64,000 bases of DNA from Dolomedes plantarius (lineage: Eukaryota; Arthropoda; Arachnida; Araneae; Dolomedidae). Within the stretch, counting starts at the first letter, position 1. The number at the start of each line of letters is the position of its first letter. The position numbers and the translations under genes are program-made. The DNA lies in assembly GCA_907164885.2 (NCBI GenBank), contig OU015493.1, positions 59,644,935 to 59,708,934 on the forward strand, written 5' to 3'. Below the pieces are notes generated by a model, which saw nothing but the letters and a program-made list of their open reading frames with translations, did no database searches and was not told the origin of the DNA. Positions 23,738 to 36,524 of this stretch are shown here, in pieces.

Positions 23738-23740
23738 TTA

Positions 23741-24511
23741 CTCTTAAATCCATGTTTCACTCGTAATAAGAGAGTACAGTACCGCACGATGAATGTTTTT
23801 TGAAACTCTGAATTCTTATTTCGTATCCCATCACCCGTTAAAAGCGGCCCTCGCCGTAACCTGCATTGATATTTGTTCTCAAAACATACTTTTTGCACAT
23901 CATCTCATTCCATCTCACGAGAGAAAAAAAATTATGATTCGAAAAATCTTTAAATTATTTTATTTCAGGAATTATAAAAATTATTCCCCCCTTTTTTTAA
24001 TGTTTTTAATGCGCCAAATAATTTATTCTCGATCAAGACGTAAACACACCGGAGCTATTGAAGGATAAGAGGGCATGCTAATCATAACCTGCCTCTGCAC
24101 GTCTTCCATTTTTTTCCCTCCCATAGTATTCGGGTATTCTGCAGCTTGAAAAATCCCACACTTTGGAACGTGGCATTATTTTTTGAACACCGTTTTCATG
24201 GTCGTTTGCATTCGTGAAGATAAACAGTGAGAAAAAACCTCTCGGTAAAATAAATAAATCTATATGCTGTTTTCTGAGGAAATTCATGACCTACGAACAG
24301 AGTGGAGCGTATCACTGCCTTTTAAAACCATATTCCGTTCGACCCACAAGTGGCATTTATTTCCGCGGCACGAGAATTCGCTTGATTATATGAGTGATGT
24401 CATAAATCAGTTTTATCGTACATCATTGTCCTTGTTCCTTTAATCCTCAAAACATAATGAACTTGAAGAAATGTGTATATTAAGTGTGTTTTTAGATACG
24501 TAAAGTAACAG

Positions 24512-24512
<1 letters not shown>
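23741..24512. other. No gene recognised
   Basis: A somewhat G+C-richer patch at 24060-24400 has short frames on both strands without a domain. Nothing firm. Confidence 0.5.

Positions 24513-24574
<62 letters not shown>
24513..24574. repeat. (TA)n microsatellite followed by a G-run
   Basis: About 62 bases of TA; 17 bases later there is a run of 11 G (24592-24602). Confidence 0.97.
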
Positions 24575-24577
<3 letters not shown>

Positions 24578-24602
24578 TATTAATTTTTTTCGGGGGGGGG
24601 GG

Positions 24603-26150
24603 AGTATGTTCTAAAAAAATAATTTTATTGTTCAATTCATCAATTAACTAGAAATTGCATGATATTAATGTCAGTTTTATAAACCACGTCTAAACCGTAA
24701 TAAAGGTAATTTGTTAATATATTGCCTGAAAATAAAGAAAGAACCTTCGGGGAAACTGCCCCACCCTCCGAAAAAAAAAGTCTCAAAAAGAATATTCATT
24801 TTTATAAATATTACAAAAGTATTCAGCTTAACAATTCGAAGACCCAGATTCGAACTTTGGTTCCCCTAAAGATTGCCATTTCACACACTGTTTATGAAAC
24901 AGTGCCGTTCGCTTTTAAAAAAAACATCATTGTAATGCTTTCGTTAATAACCATTTTTCATTATTTTACATTTAATATTAGAATCTTTTATCCCTCCAAA
25001 CCATCAGAAATAAGCTATTCATATATTTAATTTAGAACATCAATAATAGTTTCCTGCACATTCCTCTATGAACATTCCGTAAGATGAAATGCATCAGCGG
25101 AGAGAAGAAAAAAAAAGCGAAATCGCCAGTTCCGTCATAAATGGCACTTATTACACTTAATATCAACATCTTTATATGAACACACACAAAAAAAATCACT
25201 TGGTTGCCACTCTCAGCAATGTGTTACGCCCTTGATTGCCTTCTAAATCTAATTTCGAATGCATCTTAAGAATTCGGATCCATCAGATTCGGGCGCCATT
25301 TAAGATGGTCTTTTAATGCAGGTAATAAACTAAGCGACATTTACTGCTACGACGGTGTACGAAATCCCTTCTTCACTGCGTTCATAACTCTTATTTTATG
25401 AATGCGTAAATTACTGTTATTTCTACCATGAGCAGCATCTCGGTAATAAAGTTGTCTTAATGGTCACGTGGGGCCGAAGTAAACGCTTAATGGGAGAAAT
25501 CACATCACGTTTAAAGATACATGCTTCTGCGTTAAAGTTCCACACAATGTGGGTCATAGTACCCATAACACATCCCACGAGCTTGATGGAATGCTTAATA
25601 TATTTATATTGACTCCTTAGGTACATTTGGTTTATTTTACTTTCAATTTTTGACTCAGTAATTTATTGCATGCATGGGAAAAGATAGAGCAAAAGTATTG
25701 GAGTGGAAACCAGTTTCAAGCGTGGATTCTTTAACCTCCTGTTTGATTTATTGTAGTGTTTATCTTTCAGTAGTTTATCCTCATTCATGTGGACAGGGTA
25801 CATGGTACATAAAAAAAAACCAGTAGTGTCTCTAGAAAATGTTACACTGAACTTATGATTACCCATTCTGTCATGATTTGCCTTTCTGTCGAAAAACGAA
25901 TATGACAGCCTTTATCGAGATGTAAAATAACAATCTACGCAAGTAATACAGTTATTTTAGTCAAACCTTGTTATGGGGGTGCGGAACTAGAAAAGAAGTA
26001 TCTAGATCTGTTCGATACTTTAAAAGTGTTTTCTAAACCATTGTACAGACTTGGGTACTTCTTACATTGAAAAGACTATTTTTAAGATACATAAGCAAAC
26101 AAAGTCATCTTGGAGAAAACTGACTTAGGCACTTCTTGTACCAAGCCACA
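24603..26150. other. A+T-rich sequence, no gene recognised
   Basis: Short frames at 24722-25030 plus and 25423-25626 minus show no domain. Nothing supported. Confidence 0.55.
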
Positions 26151-26151
26151 G

Positions 26152-26199
26152 ATATATATCTATATATATATACATACATACATACATACATACATACAT

Positions 26200-26285
<86 letters not shown>
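26152..26285. repeat. (TA)n(CATA)n(TA)n compound microsatellite
   Basis: A short TA run, then about 35 bases of CATA repeats, then about 80 bases of TA. Repeated-residue frames through it (Ile-Tyr, Thr-Tyr-Ile-His) are artefacts. Confidence 0.98.
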
Positions 26286-26287
<2 letters not shown>

Positions 26288-28239
26288 TCACACCTTTCAT
26301 GATGATATTTATCTACAAAGTAGTTATATCATAATGCATGTAAAAATACCTGGAGTTTCGTTTTGAAAAATTTAAATTAAAACTTTTAAGCATTTTTAGC
26401 ATCCTATATAAATGCAGAACCAATGGCTTTTTTTTAAAGACATATACCGATTCGGGAAAAAAGGAAAGAGGATTTTCCCTCTTAATCAATAGTTCTGAAG
26501 TCAGTTTAATAATGAAAACAGTATAGAGGATCGCTGAACAAAATTTCACTGAGCTACCAGTTAAGTAATTTAGTCTCATAAGAATGGCAAATCTCATGTC
26601 CAAACAATGTCCATTTCCGAAGTAAACAGACTTAAATCACAGTTGAGAAGAGAACGTACTGATAGATAAAACAGCATAAAAAATATTGTTTTTGACGAAG
26701 TAATCATGAAGGATGCATACATTCATTTTTTGCAACTAGAATCTAAAACTTTTTTAGTTCGTTTTAAGCTAAGAAAACAAAATTGTACTTTTTAGAATTT
26801 TGTGTTTCAGACTATCTTTAATCCTTATATGCTATTCTTTTTTTGTTTAAGGGTCATTTTTGGATTATTTGTGTTTTCTTGCGGTTGCTTGAATTAATAG
26901 CCCGGGCCATCAGCAGTTTATTGCCGTTATATGGAATCTGGAAATCCCTCATATTAGTGTAAAGTTCCCTTTTTCTAAACCGAATTTAATCTTTCACATA
27001 TCTTCTTAAAAAGTTGAACTTGTTTTACCACTTGTTCCTCTTTTTGCCATTTCTTTCACTTACCATGGCATAAACGCTTAGATACGTTTTTCTTCTTTGA
27101 GCAGTGTAATATACCGGTTACCTCAGTTCACTTAAAACCAATTACTACTGAATGAGGACGTAACAAGCGAATTAGTACGAAAAAGCCATAAACCACAAAC
27201 GTGTTCGCCAAGACACGTAACGAAAACTACAAATGTAGAACTTTTGGCGACCCTGAAAAACGTATTTTATTTATACACCTGCAAAGGCCTTGTTTAAAAT
27301 TCTTCTCTAGAAATACATACGATAGGCAAGTGACTACTTTTGGACTTGAGACAAACTGGGACATTCCGAGTTCAAGGGGATATCCCTTTTCTTGGGTTAT
27401 GTTTATACGTAACAGGCGGTTAAACTGGGAATTGAAGGCAGCGTTCCGATTGTCTTTCTTATTCTTTCGCTGCAAGGCAGTATTTCCTCATGCAGCGCAA
27501 ACGAAGGAAATTTGATCAAAGAATTTATACGCTGTGTGACTGAAGTTTATTTTATTTGTCATCATTTGCTTGGTGGTGCGTTGATAATACGCTTGTTTAT
27601 ATTTGCGGAAAAGTAATACAAACATGAAGCAGTTGTATAAGAGAAAGCAGGAGAAAGTACATTGAAATTCCTGTAGTTGTTTTATGTGAGTTGTACTAGA
27701 TTTAAATATTGTAGGAAAATAGGGTTAATTCTGTTGTACTTAACTGAAATATTTTGATGTACTGATTTTAGGTTAATACGCCCGTCAATTATCGATGGGA
27801 GGTGATGTTCTTATACTTAAAATGGTAGAAAAGGAATTTTATCAGAAAAAGTCAAATATTATCTAGTAAAGCGAGGGAATTTTTTTTTCAAAATTGTGTA
27901 CCCTTCAATAGTACATTTGCGATAAACTGTCGTATCTATCAGTTTGTCATTCCTTCATGCACCCGTTGAAGCTAAATTCGTAATAATTTTTAATCTGATC
28001 GTTCAGTTTTTGAATCGTTCGAAAATTAACAAACTCTCCTCATGAAAATGTTCAAAGTACGGCATTTTTTAATCACTTCATGATTAATATTACCTAAAAG
28101 ACAGAGAATAAAAAATTAGGCAATTATCAAGTTTATGACATTTACTACATTTCTAAATAGGTAATCGCCTCTCAAGCTTTACTGTGATCAAACAGGTCGT
28201 TCCAAGAAAAATATTTCCTCCTAAAGATTGCACCTTAAA
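26286..28239. other. A+T-rich sequence, no gene recognised
   Basis: A 104-codon plus-strand frame at 27201-27515 and an overlapping minus-strand frame at 27227-27475 have no recognisable domain. Nothing else was noticed. Confidence 0.5.
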
Positions 28240-28900
28240 AGTTTAACTCCCAGATGCATTTATATGACCAAGAAAAGACTCTATTAAACGACCTGTAACA
28301 GCAGAAAATAAAAAATAAAAAGATTTTATCATTCCGTCAACCTCACCCATATTTCCATTCAGGTACGGTTGCGATTCTTCAGGACATCCTCTTTTAAATT
28401 CAATGTCCAATTTACTGCAGATAAAACTCGGAGAATGTCCGGATGTGCCGCGCCATTTAATTTGTAAGCCCCTTAATTTCCGGAGCATTAATTTACTGCT
28501 GGAGAACATGCACATCGTTTCGAAATGAGGGCCTTGAATTTATTTTTTTAAACCCCATCGTTTTGGAAAATAAATAACAGCTGTTAGGGACCGTTATGAT
28601 GCGCCTATAAAAATTACTTACGCTTATTTAATTGTTTTCCACAATGCCTATTGTGAATGAGAGGCAGATGTTCTGAAGTTAGTTACGTACGCTCGGGAGA
28701 TAAGACAGACCACTCCGCCATGCAAATTATGCTAATGCCAGTACCTGAGTTATAATAGTTGAATGTCTGTGGCCCACAAAGTGAAAGGAAAACCCCGTAT
28801 CTTTTACATGAATAACTACGCATCGTAGAGAACTGCCGCCGTATCGCTCAACTAATAATTTATTTATGAAAAGCTTTCGCAAGAACTTGCCCAGTGTCAT
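28240..28900. promoter_or_regulatory. Possible enhancer-type island
   Basis: A block of mixed composition with several well-formed factor motifs. There is a SOX inverted pair, ACAATGCCTATTGT (28641-28654), and an octamer ATGCAAAT (28720-28727) followed by TATGCTAAT. There is also an E-box-like CAGCTGTT near 28578. The frames through it are short and unconvincing. Clustered developmental-factor motifs suit a conserved non-coding enhancer, but such motifs also occur by chance and conservation cannot be seen here. Confidence 0.3.
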
Positions 28901-31260
28901 ATTCTGTTTTATGCGATGCTCTAAAAATTAAAACAAGAAATGAATCTGAACCAACTTAATTCATAGAGAAAAGGGCCTGTTAATTCTACATTAGTCATTG
29001 GCCCCGCTTTCATTGTGAAAAGTAGATTTCTTAAAGAAGCCAAAGGTAATTAAAATGGTTCGTCATATCAAATGCTTTACAAAAAAAGAAAGTGAGCGTT
29101 GATTAAGAAAACCCCAATGTATTATGAAGTCGCTGCTACATTTGCTTCTTAAAAATTAAATTTACTGATTTTCTGAGTACATTAGAGAAGGAAGAACATT
29201 TCTATTGTATAAGGGCAATGAATAGGAAACACCATGCCTTTTTTATAACACATATGCATTTTTCTTATTCGTACTGAAAATAAAAATTTAACTTATGAGA
29301 GAAAAAAATCAGCAACTCATTACCTCGCAACGCATAGATTACGTTCGAACACGCATTTTGTTTTGAAACAACTTCAATTTCTTGGTCTTATGGCTTCATT
29401 AATGAAAAGTATCTATTAACAGTTAATGGAATAAAATGACGTCCATCAATGTCATTTTGCTTTTACTCAGTAGATCGAAAACTTTCGAAGAGGTCTACAA
29501 ACATTACGTTAATATGACGTCACACTAGTTAAAATCTTTCCTCTCTATTTATTGGTAATAGACACATACACAAAAAATATCTTGGAAAGGAAATGAGAAA
29601 CTGAAACATCCAACAAATGAGTTGCCAACAACTCCACATGCTTATTTATTTTAATATTATTGGGCATTATATCGTTTCTGGGTGAGCAAATAAATGTACT
29701 TTCTCACCTCAAGTAATATAAAAAACACTTGGATGATAGAAAAGCACTTTTTAATGGCGCTCTTGACGGAAATAAGTAAATGGAGGTCTGGTATAAAAAT
29801 AAGAAAGGACGAGATAAAGTAGAGTTAATTTTGCTGGAATGGCATATTTCAACCACCAAAATGACACTCATGACAAAAGAATTAATGACTTTTTAACATC
29901 CGTGCATTCACGCTGGGAGAAAAGAGTTAATCTGTTTTGGAATAGAATTTTTTGTTATTTTCTTTAACCATTTAACGCGCTTGTTCAAGTTAACTACATC
30001 TCCTTTTCTGTGGGCTGCTAACAGATCCACGCCTTTAAGAGCCTTCTCTGATAAATATTCGTAATACGGAAGAAAGGGAAATTGAAGTTTATTCAGAATT
30101 TAAATTGTTATGAGCTAAAAAGGGGGGGGAGGGGCAGTTCGAATAGTTAGCCAGTTGTGACATATGAAATATATAAAAGTTGCTTTGATTTTAATAATTC
30201 CCGAATTTTCCTATATTCAGAAAACAAATTAATATAAAATATCTGTAATACTGGAATGAAACTTTTAAGGTCTGGTTTTCTCGAGTATAGCAGGATTAAA
30301 TTGTTATAGTTTATGATCACTTCGGTGGTAGAAGAAAATTGTAGAAAAGATATCGATGTTGTTGATTACAAACGTGTGAATTTTAAGCACTCATAGTTAT
30401 GTTTTCGTAAAGAATAGTTTGAAATCGAATGATAGTTATACGCCCCGACATTTCAAATTATTTAAAAGTTTTGGATGTTGAGGCAAAAAATGTATTATCT
30501 TACATTTTTCCCCCTTGAAAATTAGTGTTGCTGCGAAGAATTTGATTTATTCATGAAGAAAATGGGTTGATACTAAAATAATTTGGGAATGAATTAGTAA
30601 AATCCATCCATTAATGTTCGAGGAACACAGATGAAAGTCTTCTTAACACGTAACAGGCAATTTCTGGTGCAGACACGCAAAAGATCGTGATAACTGAGGC
30701 TTCGGTGGATGTGGACAACAAAATAACATCATGGAATCACCCTCACATATATTATACCATCCGTTATCGATGCCAAATTTAGTTTTTAAGTATTTTTATA
30801 AAATCGTCAAGTAATTTTGAATTCTAATAACAACAACAACCAAAAAAAAAAAAAAAAACGAACAAGTACTGATGGAAGTGACATGCAGGGTTTGCGTTCA
30901 TATTGCAGCCAGAAACGGATCCAGCCTTCCTTCTTCTACGCAACTCAAGCAACTCAATTACAATTTCGCTTTTAAGTGGTGGAATTTATTTCCTTTACTC
31001 TCCTTTACCTCATTAATCAAAACGCCCACGAACTAAGGGAGCAAAATGTAGGGCTGATAACAAATGTCAAAAAATTTTAAGGACCATTTGTTTAGGAGCT
31101 TAATGATGCTACAGATTTGCGTCTCTTACATATTCTGATTTAAACGGCTGTCTAGACATAATTTTGCCGATAAATCAATAAACCTTTTTTTATTTATTAT
31201 TTAAAACAATCATGTTAGCCACAGTGCCTTTAGAGGAACAAACAATAACTTTTTATGCAT
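28901..31260. other. A+T-rich sequence, no gene recognised
   Basis: No frame of note. A poly-A run of 17 lies at 30842-30858 and a short G-run near 30123. Nothing else. Confidence 0.6.
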
Positions 31261-31830
31261 CTATTTGCTAAAGATGACTTTACGACCCCTGGCCTTGTCG
31301 CTTAGCGTCTGTGTTCGTGCGCTCTTCACATTCACCCCACCATTGCCACGATCGTTTCCCAAATTACGTGTGTGCTTGCGCGTATCGAAAGTTTCTGTGT
31401 GTGCGGAATCTGCCAGTCTGCCCATCTTTCTTCGAGGTTGGAAAAATCGAAAACACCGGGCGAGTGGCGTGAGACTTATTTGCGCTGCTCAGCTGCGTCT
31501 CTGACATTTCCGTAACACATGAGCGGTGAAGCCTGCCGACTGCGCATGCGCGGACGTTCCGGCGTTATTTCGGGATTTTCTGATCGCACCCTTAGACGAG
31601 ACATGCGTAGCGAAAAGGGTCACGTGACCAGGAAGAAATTTTTGTCAATGGGGTAGTGATTTCACTTTCACGGCTGTTGTGCGCGGAAATTCGAAAATTG
31701 TCCTCACAGAGGATGCAGACGCCAATATAAATCATTTGGGACAATCTTGGCATGTGGCTTGGTTCCAGCGATAAAGCTAGAGCTTCAAAAAGTCACACTG
31801 GATCGGTGACCTGAGTTGGCGAGGAAAATG
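31261..31830. promoter_or_regulatory. Promoter-like CpG-rich island
   Basis: A sharp rise in CpG and G+C relative to both flanks. It contains CTGCGCATGCGCGG (31540-31553), a full match to the palindromic NRF-1/erect-wing site, which in animals marks promoters of housekeeping genes. It also contains GGTCACGTGACC (31618-31629), a perfect 12-base E-box palindrome of the USF/MITF/TFE type. Strand is not decided: no strong splice donor was found close by on either side. The 79-codon frame at 31265-31504 starts with a hydrophobic stretch but has no known domain. This is probably the transcription start of an unidentified gene or non-coding RNA. Confidence 0.45.
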
Positions 31831-32084
31831 CCATCATCAATAGTAAAAACTTTAAAGCGTTTTATTACCTGCGGCATTTATTCACAATTCATTGCCCGCT
31901 CTCGCAAAGTAGTTTGGTAGGCTTTGATATCAAACCGAGACTTCCTACGTTCCGGGCAAATAAATTGTTTACCACAAGGCTCTTCACGGTTCTTATGAAT
32001 CTTGCCACTTAAAATGTCCTTGGAGTCAACAAATTGTACCGTAGAACTACTATGTCCACCATCTTAGTTTTCATTATTTTTTAT

Positions 32085-32450
32085 ATTCTTTTTTTTGTTT
32101 TCAATGGGAGCTTTTTCCAGTTGGTCAGTTGGTGGTGGCCAGATCGTCTCCAGTGCTGAATCAAATATTGAGAAAGGATAGGGGAGAGGCGGAACTCAGT
32201 TCGAAAAAAAACAAACTAATATGATCTCCCGTGCATCGGATGGAAAAAGAAGCATAGAAATTGCAGCTTTTTATCTCCGATAGGCATGAACTATGTCCAA
32301 CAACATATCTTGATTTGATAGTGTATTGTTTTTCAGTGTGTGCTTTAACCAGCTGGTAGTGACTAGATCGTCTCCAGTGGAGTAGCAAGAATTTGGAGGG
32401 GAAATTCAGTTCGAAAAAAATATGATTTCCCACTTATCGAAATAACAAAG
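32085..32450. repeat. Diverged tandem duplication, period about 224 bp
   Basis: The block CCAGTTGGTCAGTTGGTGGT then CAGATCGTCTCCAGTG (32118-32155) recurs as CCAGCTGGTAGTGA then TAGATCGTCTCCAGTG (32349-32379). Both are followed by matching sequence ending CAGTTCGAAAAAAA, then ATATGAT(C/T)TCCC. Copies are clearly related but diverged. No gene is apparent. Confidence 0.75.
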
Positions 32451-34799
32451 AGTTACAAAACCAAGACCTTGTTTTCACAAAAGAGCAGTCTTTCAATTCG
32501 CCTAAATTTTATATATTTACATCCAGAATTATTCGCGCTACCTAGCGTCGAAGAGCCTTAGTATCATGCATTATAATTATTATGTAACGGTTGTTGAGTA
32601 TTATGTTAAGATTGTTGTCATCTTTCTTTTCGAGAGCTTTCTCGAAAACCTTCGCTTAACTTATTATTGTTATCATATCCCATTAGAGGGAGACATGGGG
32701 TTAAGAGTTAAGGGTTCTTTACCCTTAATTATAACCAATCAAACCTCCCAAAGTTTTGTTGCTTGTACTAATACCTATTTTGAAAAAGAAAATTAACCTG
32801 CCTTGAATTAACCTCATTATTATACTTGTCTAGCAAGTCGCGTGATCTGTAAAACAATTATAGTCATGGCCCTTTAAAATGTTTGCGTACACTGAGATGA
32901 TTTGCATCGACTTCTATTATAAAGTGATCGTTACAAGTTCAGTTACTGTGCAACAGAAAGAAAAATGAAGACCCAATCAGAGAGATTAATTTAAAAGGAT
33001 ACCTTTAAAAAAAAAGCCCTCTTCTTCGAAATATGGCATAATTTTTTTTCGTTACCTTAATTGCGATCGTCATGTATTATTAAAATTAATTGTTCTCTTC
33101 ATGACTGAATAGGGCAACTCTTTCTTTTGAAATTAATGATGGAAACACAAATTGTCGTCTGCGTAAATGCACAGCAGCAGACGTTTTTTTTTCAATGTAA
33201 CCCAACAACACGGATAACTAAGTTCCATATTAACTCTCCCCCTTCATCAGCATTCTGGTAGCATTATTTCGGCATATTACTACAGCATATTTTCAGTTTC
33301 TTCTCCCTCCCTCCCGCCACAGCAGCGTTAAAATCGTATGGTGATTCAGGTTCCAGTTTGACATTGGATGTCTCGCCCGTTGGCAAAAAAGGCGACAAGT
33401 TAAAGGCGGAGATGATCTTCTAGATACGTTTAAGTCGCTGCCCTCAGCAGACAGCTATGTTCCGAAAATTCATTAATTACAAATGTCATACAGCCGGCAA
33501 AAGATTATATTTTCCAATGTAAACATATTCACAGTCCGTTCTTTACCACTTGGGTCAGACTATTTCGTGTTCTTTTGTTCTTGAGTTCAACTTCAGGTTT
33601 TGCCCTACAGTTATGTATTGAGGTCTTCCCATGTAATGCGTCTGATTTGTTTTATTTTACCTTTTAATCTACATATCAACCATGAGCCCTTTTTCCAGTA
33701 GTTTAATTGCGAATTTTGTAGCTCAACGTTTTCCTGATCAGTAGTGATTAGTTGTAATTCAATGTCAGTTACTCACAGCATTTCAGATACTGGAATTGAA
33801 TTTTAGCTATTTTTAGGGTTCATTTATAAGACTTTAAACAGTCAATCTGCTTATTAACTTTGACGTATTTAGATAAAGTAGAACTGCTGTCTATCGCAGT
33901 GTTCCGCAAATTCAATGTATTTTGTGAAATTCACACCGAAAGTGAGGTAAAAGAATTATTGAACACTATTTAATCACACAAAGTGATTAAGGATGAAATT
34001 TAACCCTTTGAAAGTAACTTATAATTCAATAACAAAGTCCTGAACGGAACTTCTTTATACTAATCTCTTCACAAATTAAATTGCTTTTTCGTTTAAGTAC
34101 TTTGTCAAGAGTCCATTTTGGAGTGACAAGTTTAGGTAAATTCTGAATAGTTTCAACCACGAAAATAAATAAATCAATAAACTAGAAACGGGAAACTAGC
34201 CTATGTTCGGTCTTAAACCTGAGAACATTCTTTGTCTCGAGACATTGGACATATATGGAGATATAGGGAGAATGCGATGACAATATAAATATGGAAAATG
34301 CGATAGTTTCTCCCAAATCTCATTTGAATATCAAGTTTAAGCTACTTTTTCTGGTTCTGGAGTCTGCATCTACTTACCGCTATGGGTCGATTCAAGGGAT
34401 TGCCTTCAAGGAACCCAAAACAGCAAGCTGAGTTGGAGTGTTTTCGGAAGAGAGTATGGGAAAGTTAAGTCTAATATTTGTCTTTCCGTATCCAGCACTA
34501 AATTAACACATCAAAGCAGAAGCGATTGATAAACGTTTTGCAGAGTCTTCGTATTCAGTAAACAATGCTATAGAAAGAGAAGGCTTTTGAAGTAGAGGAG
34601 CATGTGTTAAGAGAAACAGAATTCGATGTGACTTCAATCTGTTTTAAAAACTGTAATTTTTTCCATTTTCAAGGTTAATAAGAACAAAACATTCGTCACT
34701 TCTAGCGCTGTCCTATTAAACGCTTATTGTTTTAGGCCCCAACAAGAGCTATTAGCATACGGATATCCTCTGTTCTAGCGAAAATTCGTATAATTATTG
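32451..34799. other. A+T-rich sequence, no gene recognised
   Basis: Short frames only (for example 32566-32796 plus). Nothing supported. Confidence 0.55.
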
Positions 34800-35330
34800 C
34801 TCGTTGACACTTTTTTTCTCATCTCCAGCTGGCAACGAGGTCAGCATTTGAGGTCCGCATATAATCGCCATTGTTGAGACCGTCTAATGTTGGCGACCTT
34901 GAAAGGCTTCTAATTTGGGTCCCAACAGGCATTATTCAAGCTTCCGTGTCAAGATACAAATAAATATTGAGGCAGTACAATAGTGGCAGATATGGATATT
35001 CGCCGAGAATCTCTTACGCAATCTTCCCATGAGGCATGACTTAAGCAGTGAAATTTCGTGACATCGAAAGGTCACACAGCCGGTGAATTTAAGGGCTGGC
35101 ATTTTTCTGGCTGTGCGGTCATCGAAAGTGAAATCATTTTTTGGAATGGTTTCGACCTTGATGTCCATCAAATCACGCCGAGAATAGGGTGAGATCTTCG
35201 TGAATGACGGAACCTTCCTTAAGCACCGGGGATTTTTTTCTTCGATTGTGAGAGGCGAATGTGAAGGTGCTAAAAATAATGATGTCGTTATGAGATTTCG
35301 CAAAGTAAACACATACCCACACATCTAATT
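34800..35330. other. G+C-richer island, unassigned
   Basis: A 130-codon minus-strand frame (34932-35324) spans this patch. It has no domain I recognise, and composition can explain its openness. It could be an exon or a conserved non-coding element. Confidence 0.25.
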
Positions 35331-35890
35331 TGCAGTAATGAACGAACACTTTCGATTTTTTAATATTAAGCATAAACAGGATGTATTGTAATTTGACTTT
35401 TCATTTTGGCAGATGATTAGTCTTAGGGAAATATATAAGAGAGTTAAAATTAAATCTTGAGTATCACGACAGCAACTCAGGTTGCTATTACATTTTTATT
35501 ATGTAAGAGAGCAATGATAAAGGTTTGGTACATGCAAAAGTAAATACATCCATTTTATTTTTGTGTGTAATTGTTTTAATTGATGATGTCATAAAGAGCA
35601 CAGTTTTTATTCCACTTTCTCCTTATTAGATCACACGGAAATTTCATAATTTCCTCAAGTTTAATTATAATGAATCTAAACACATATTTATGTAGGATAA
35701 TCTAAAAACCACTTAAATATTAAAATCTATTTAACTTTTTTCAGTGGTTTGATAAAATTCGTTGTCGTAAGTCAGACCAAGAGTGTTTAAAAGGTGGCAG
35801 TGCATGGCATCAGATATCAGTATCTAAAAGTAAAAACTCTTGCCTATTATACCCATATGTGGGTGTATGTATATACGTGAATGATGAATA
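35331..35890. other. No feature recognised
   Basis: A+T-rich spacer. Nothing supported. Confidence 0.6.
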
Positions 35891-35895
35891 TACAT

Positions 35896-35977
<82 letters not shown>
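35891..35977. repeat. (CA)n(TA)n compound microsatellite
   Basis: About 20 bases of CA followed by about 65 bases of TA. Confidence 0.97.
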
Positions 35978-35979
<2 letters not shown>

Positions 35980-36059
35980 TTATTTATATAATGACAATGA
36001 TATAGCCTAACATCTAACAACTTTTGTCATCGCTTATAGAGTTATGTGTTATTCTTCTA

Positions 36060-36190
36060 ATAATCGGTACAGTAGAAATTATCTATATAGTACATAGTAG
36101 TAGGTAGATATAGTAGGTAGTAGTATCTATATAGTAGATTATAGTATATAGATAACATCTATAGCAAATTAATAGATGTTATCTATCTTC
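36060..36190. repeat. Cryptic TAG/GTA-rich simple sequence ending in a perfect hairpin
   Basis: Reiterated TAGTA, TAGGTAG and TATCTATATAG motifs lead into a perfect inverted repeat. Arm ATAGATAACATCTAT (36148-36162) pairs with ATAGATGTTATCTAT (36172-36186) across a 9-base loop. Confidence 0.85.
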
Positions 36191-36524
36191 AAAATTTCAA
36201 AATATTCTTAGTTGCCATTTTAACATTTTAACTTAATTAGAATGTTTTTAATATTTTTCTTTTTAAATTAAGTTTAAAAAATTTCAGTTCTTGTAGTTAT
36301 CGATATGTATTACATGCATGTTCAAGTCAACCTTCTTACTATAATACGCTTGACTGAAAAAGAGGTTCTGAGAAACAGCGATAATGCACGTAATTCATAT
36401 ACAATCTGTTTCATGAGGAAAATTAAGTTACTATAATAAAAGTCCTGAGACTGTTGACTTTGGAAATGCTTTAGTATGATAAACTAAAATTGCACAAATC
36501 GATGTTTTTGCTTCCCCTTCAATT

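Noticed and set aside
24835..24870. Minus-strand B box (AGTTCGAATCTGGG)
   Set aside because: It deviates from the consensus at two positions, and no A box or SINE body was recognised.
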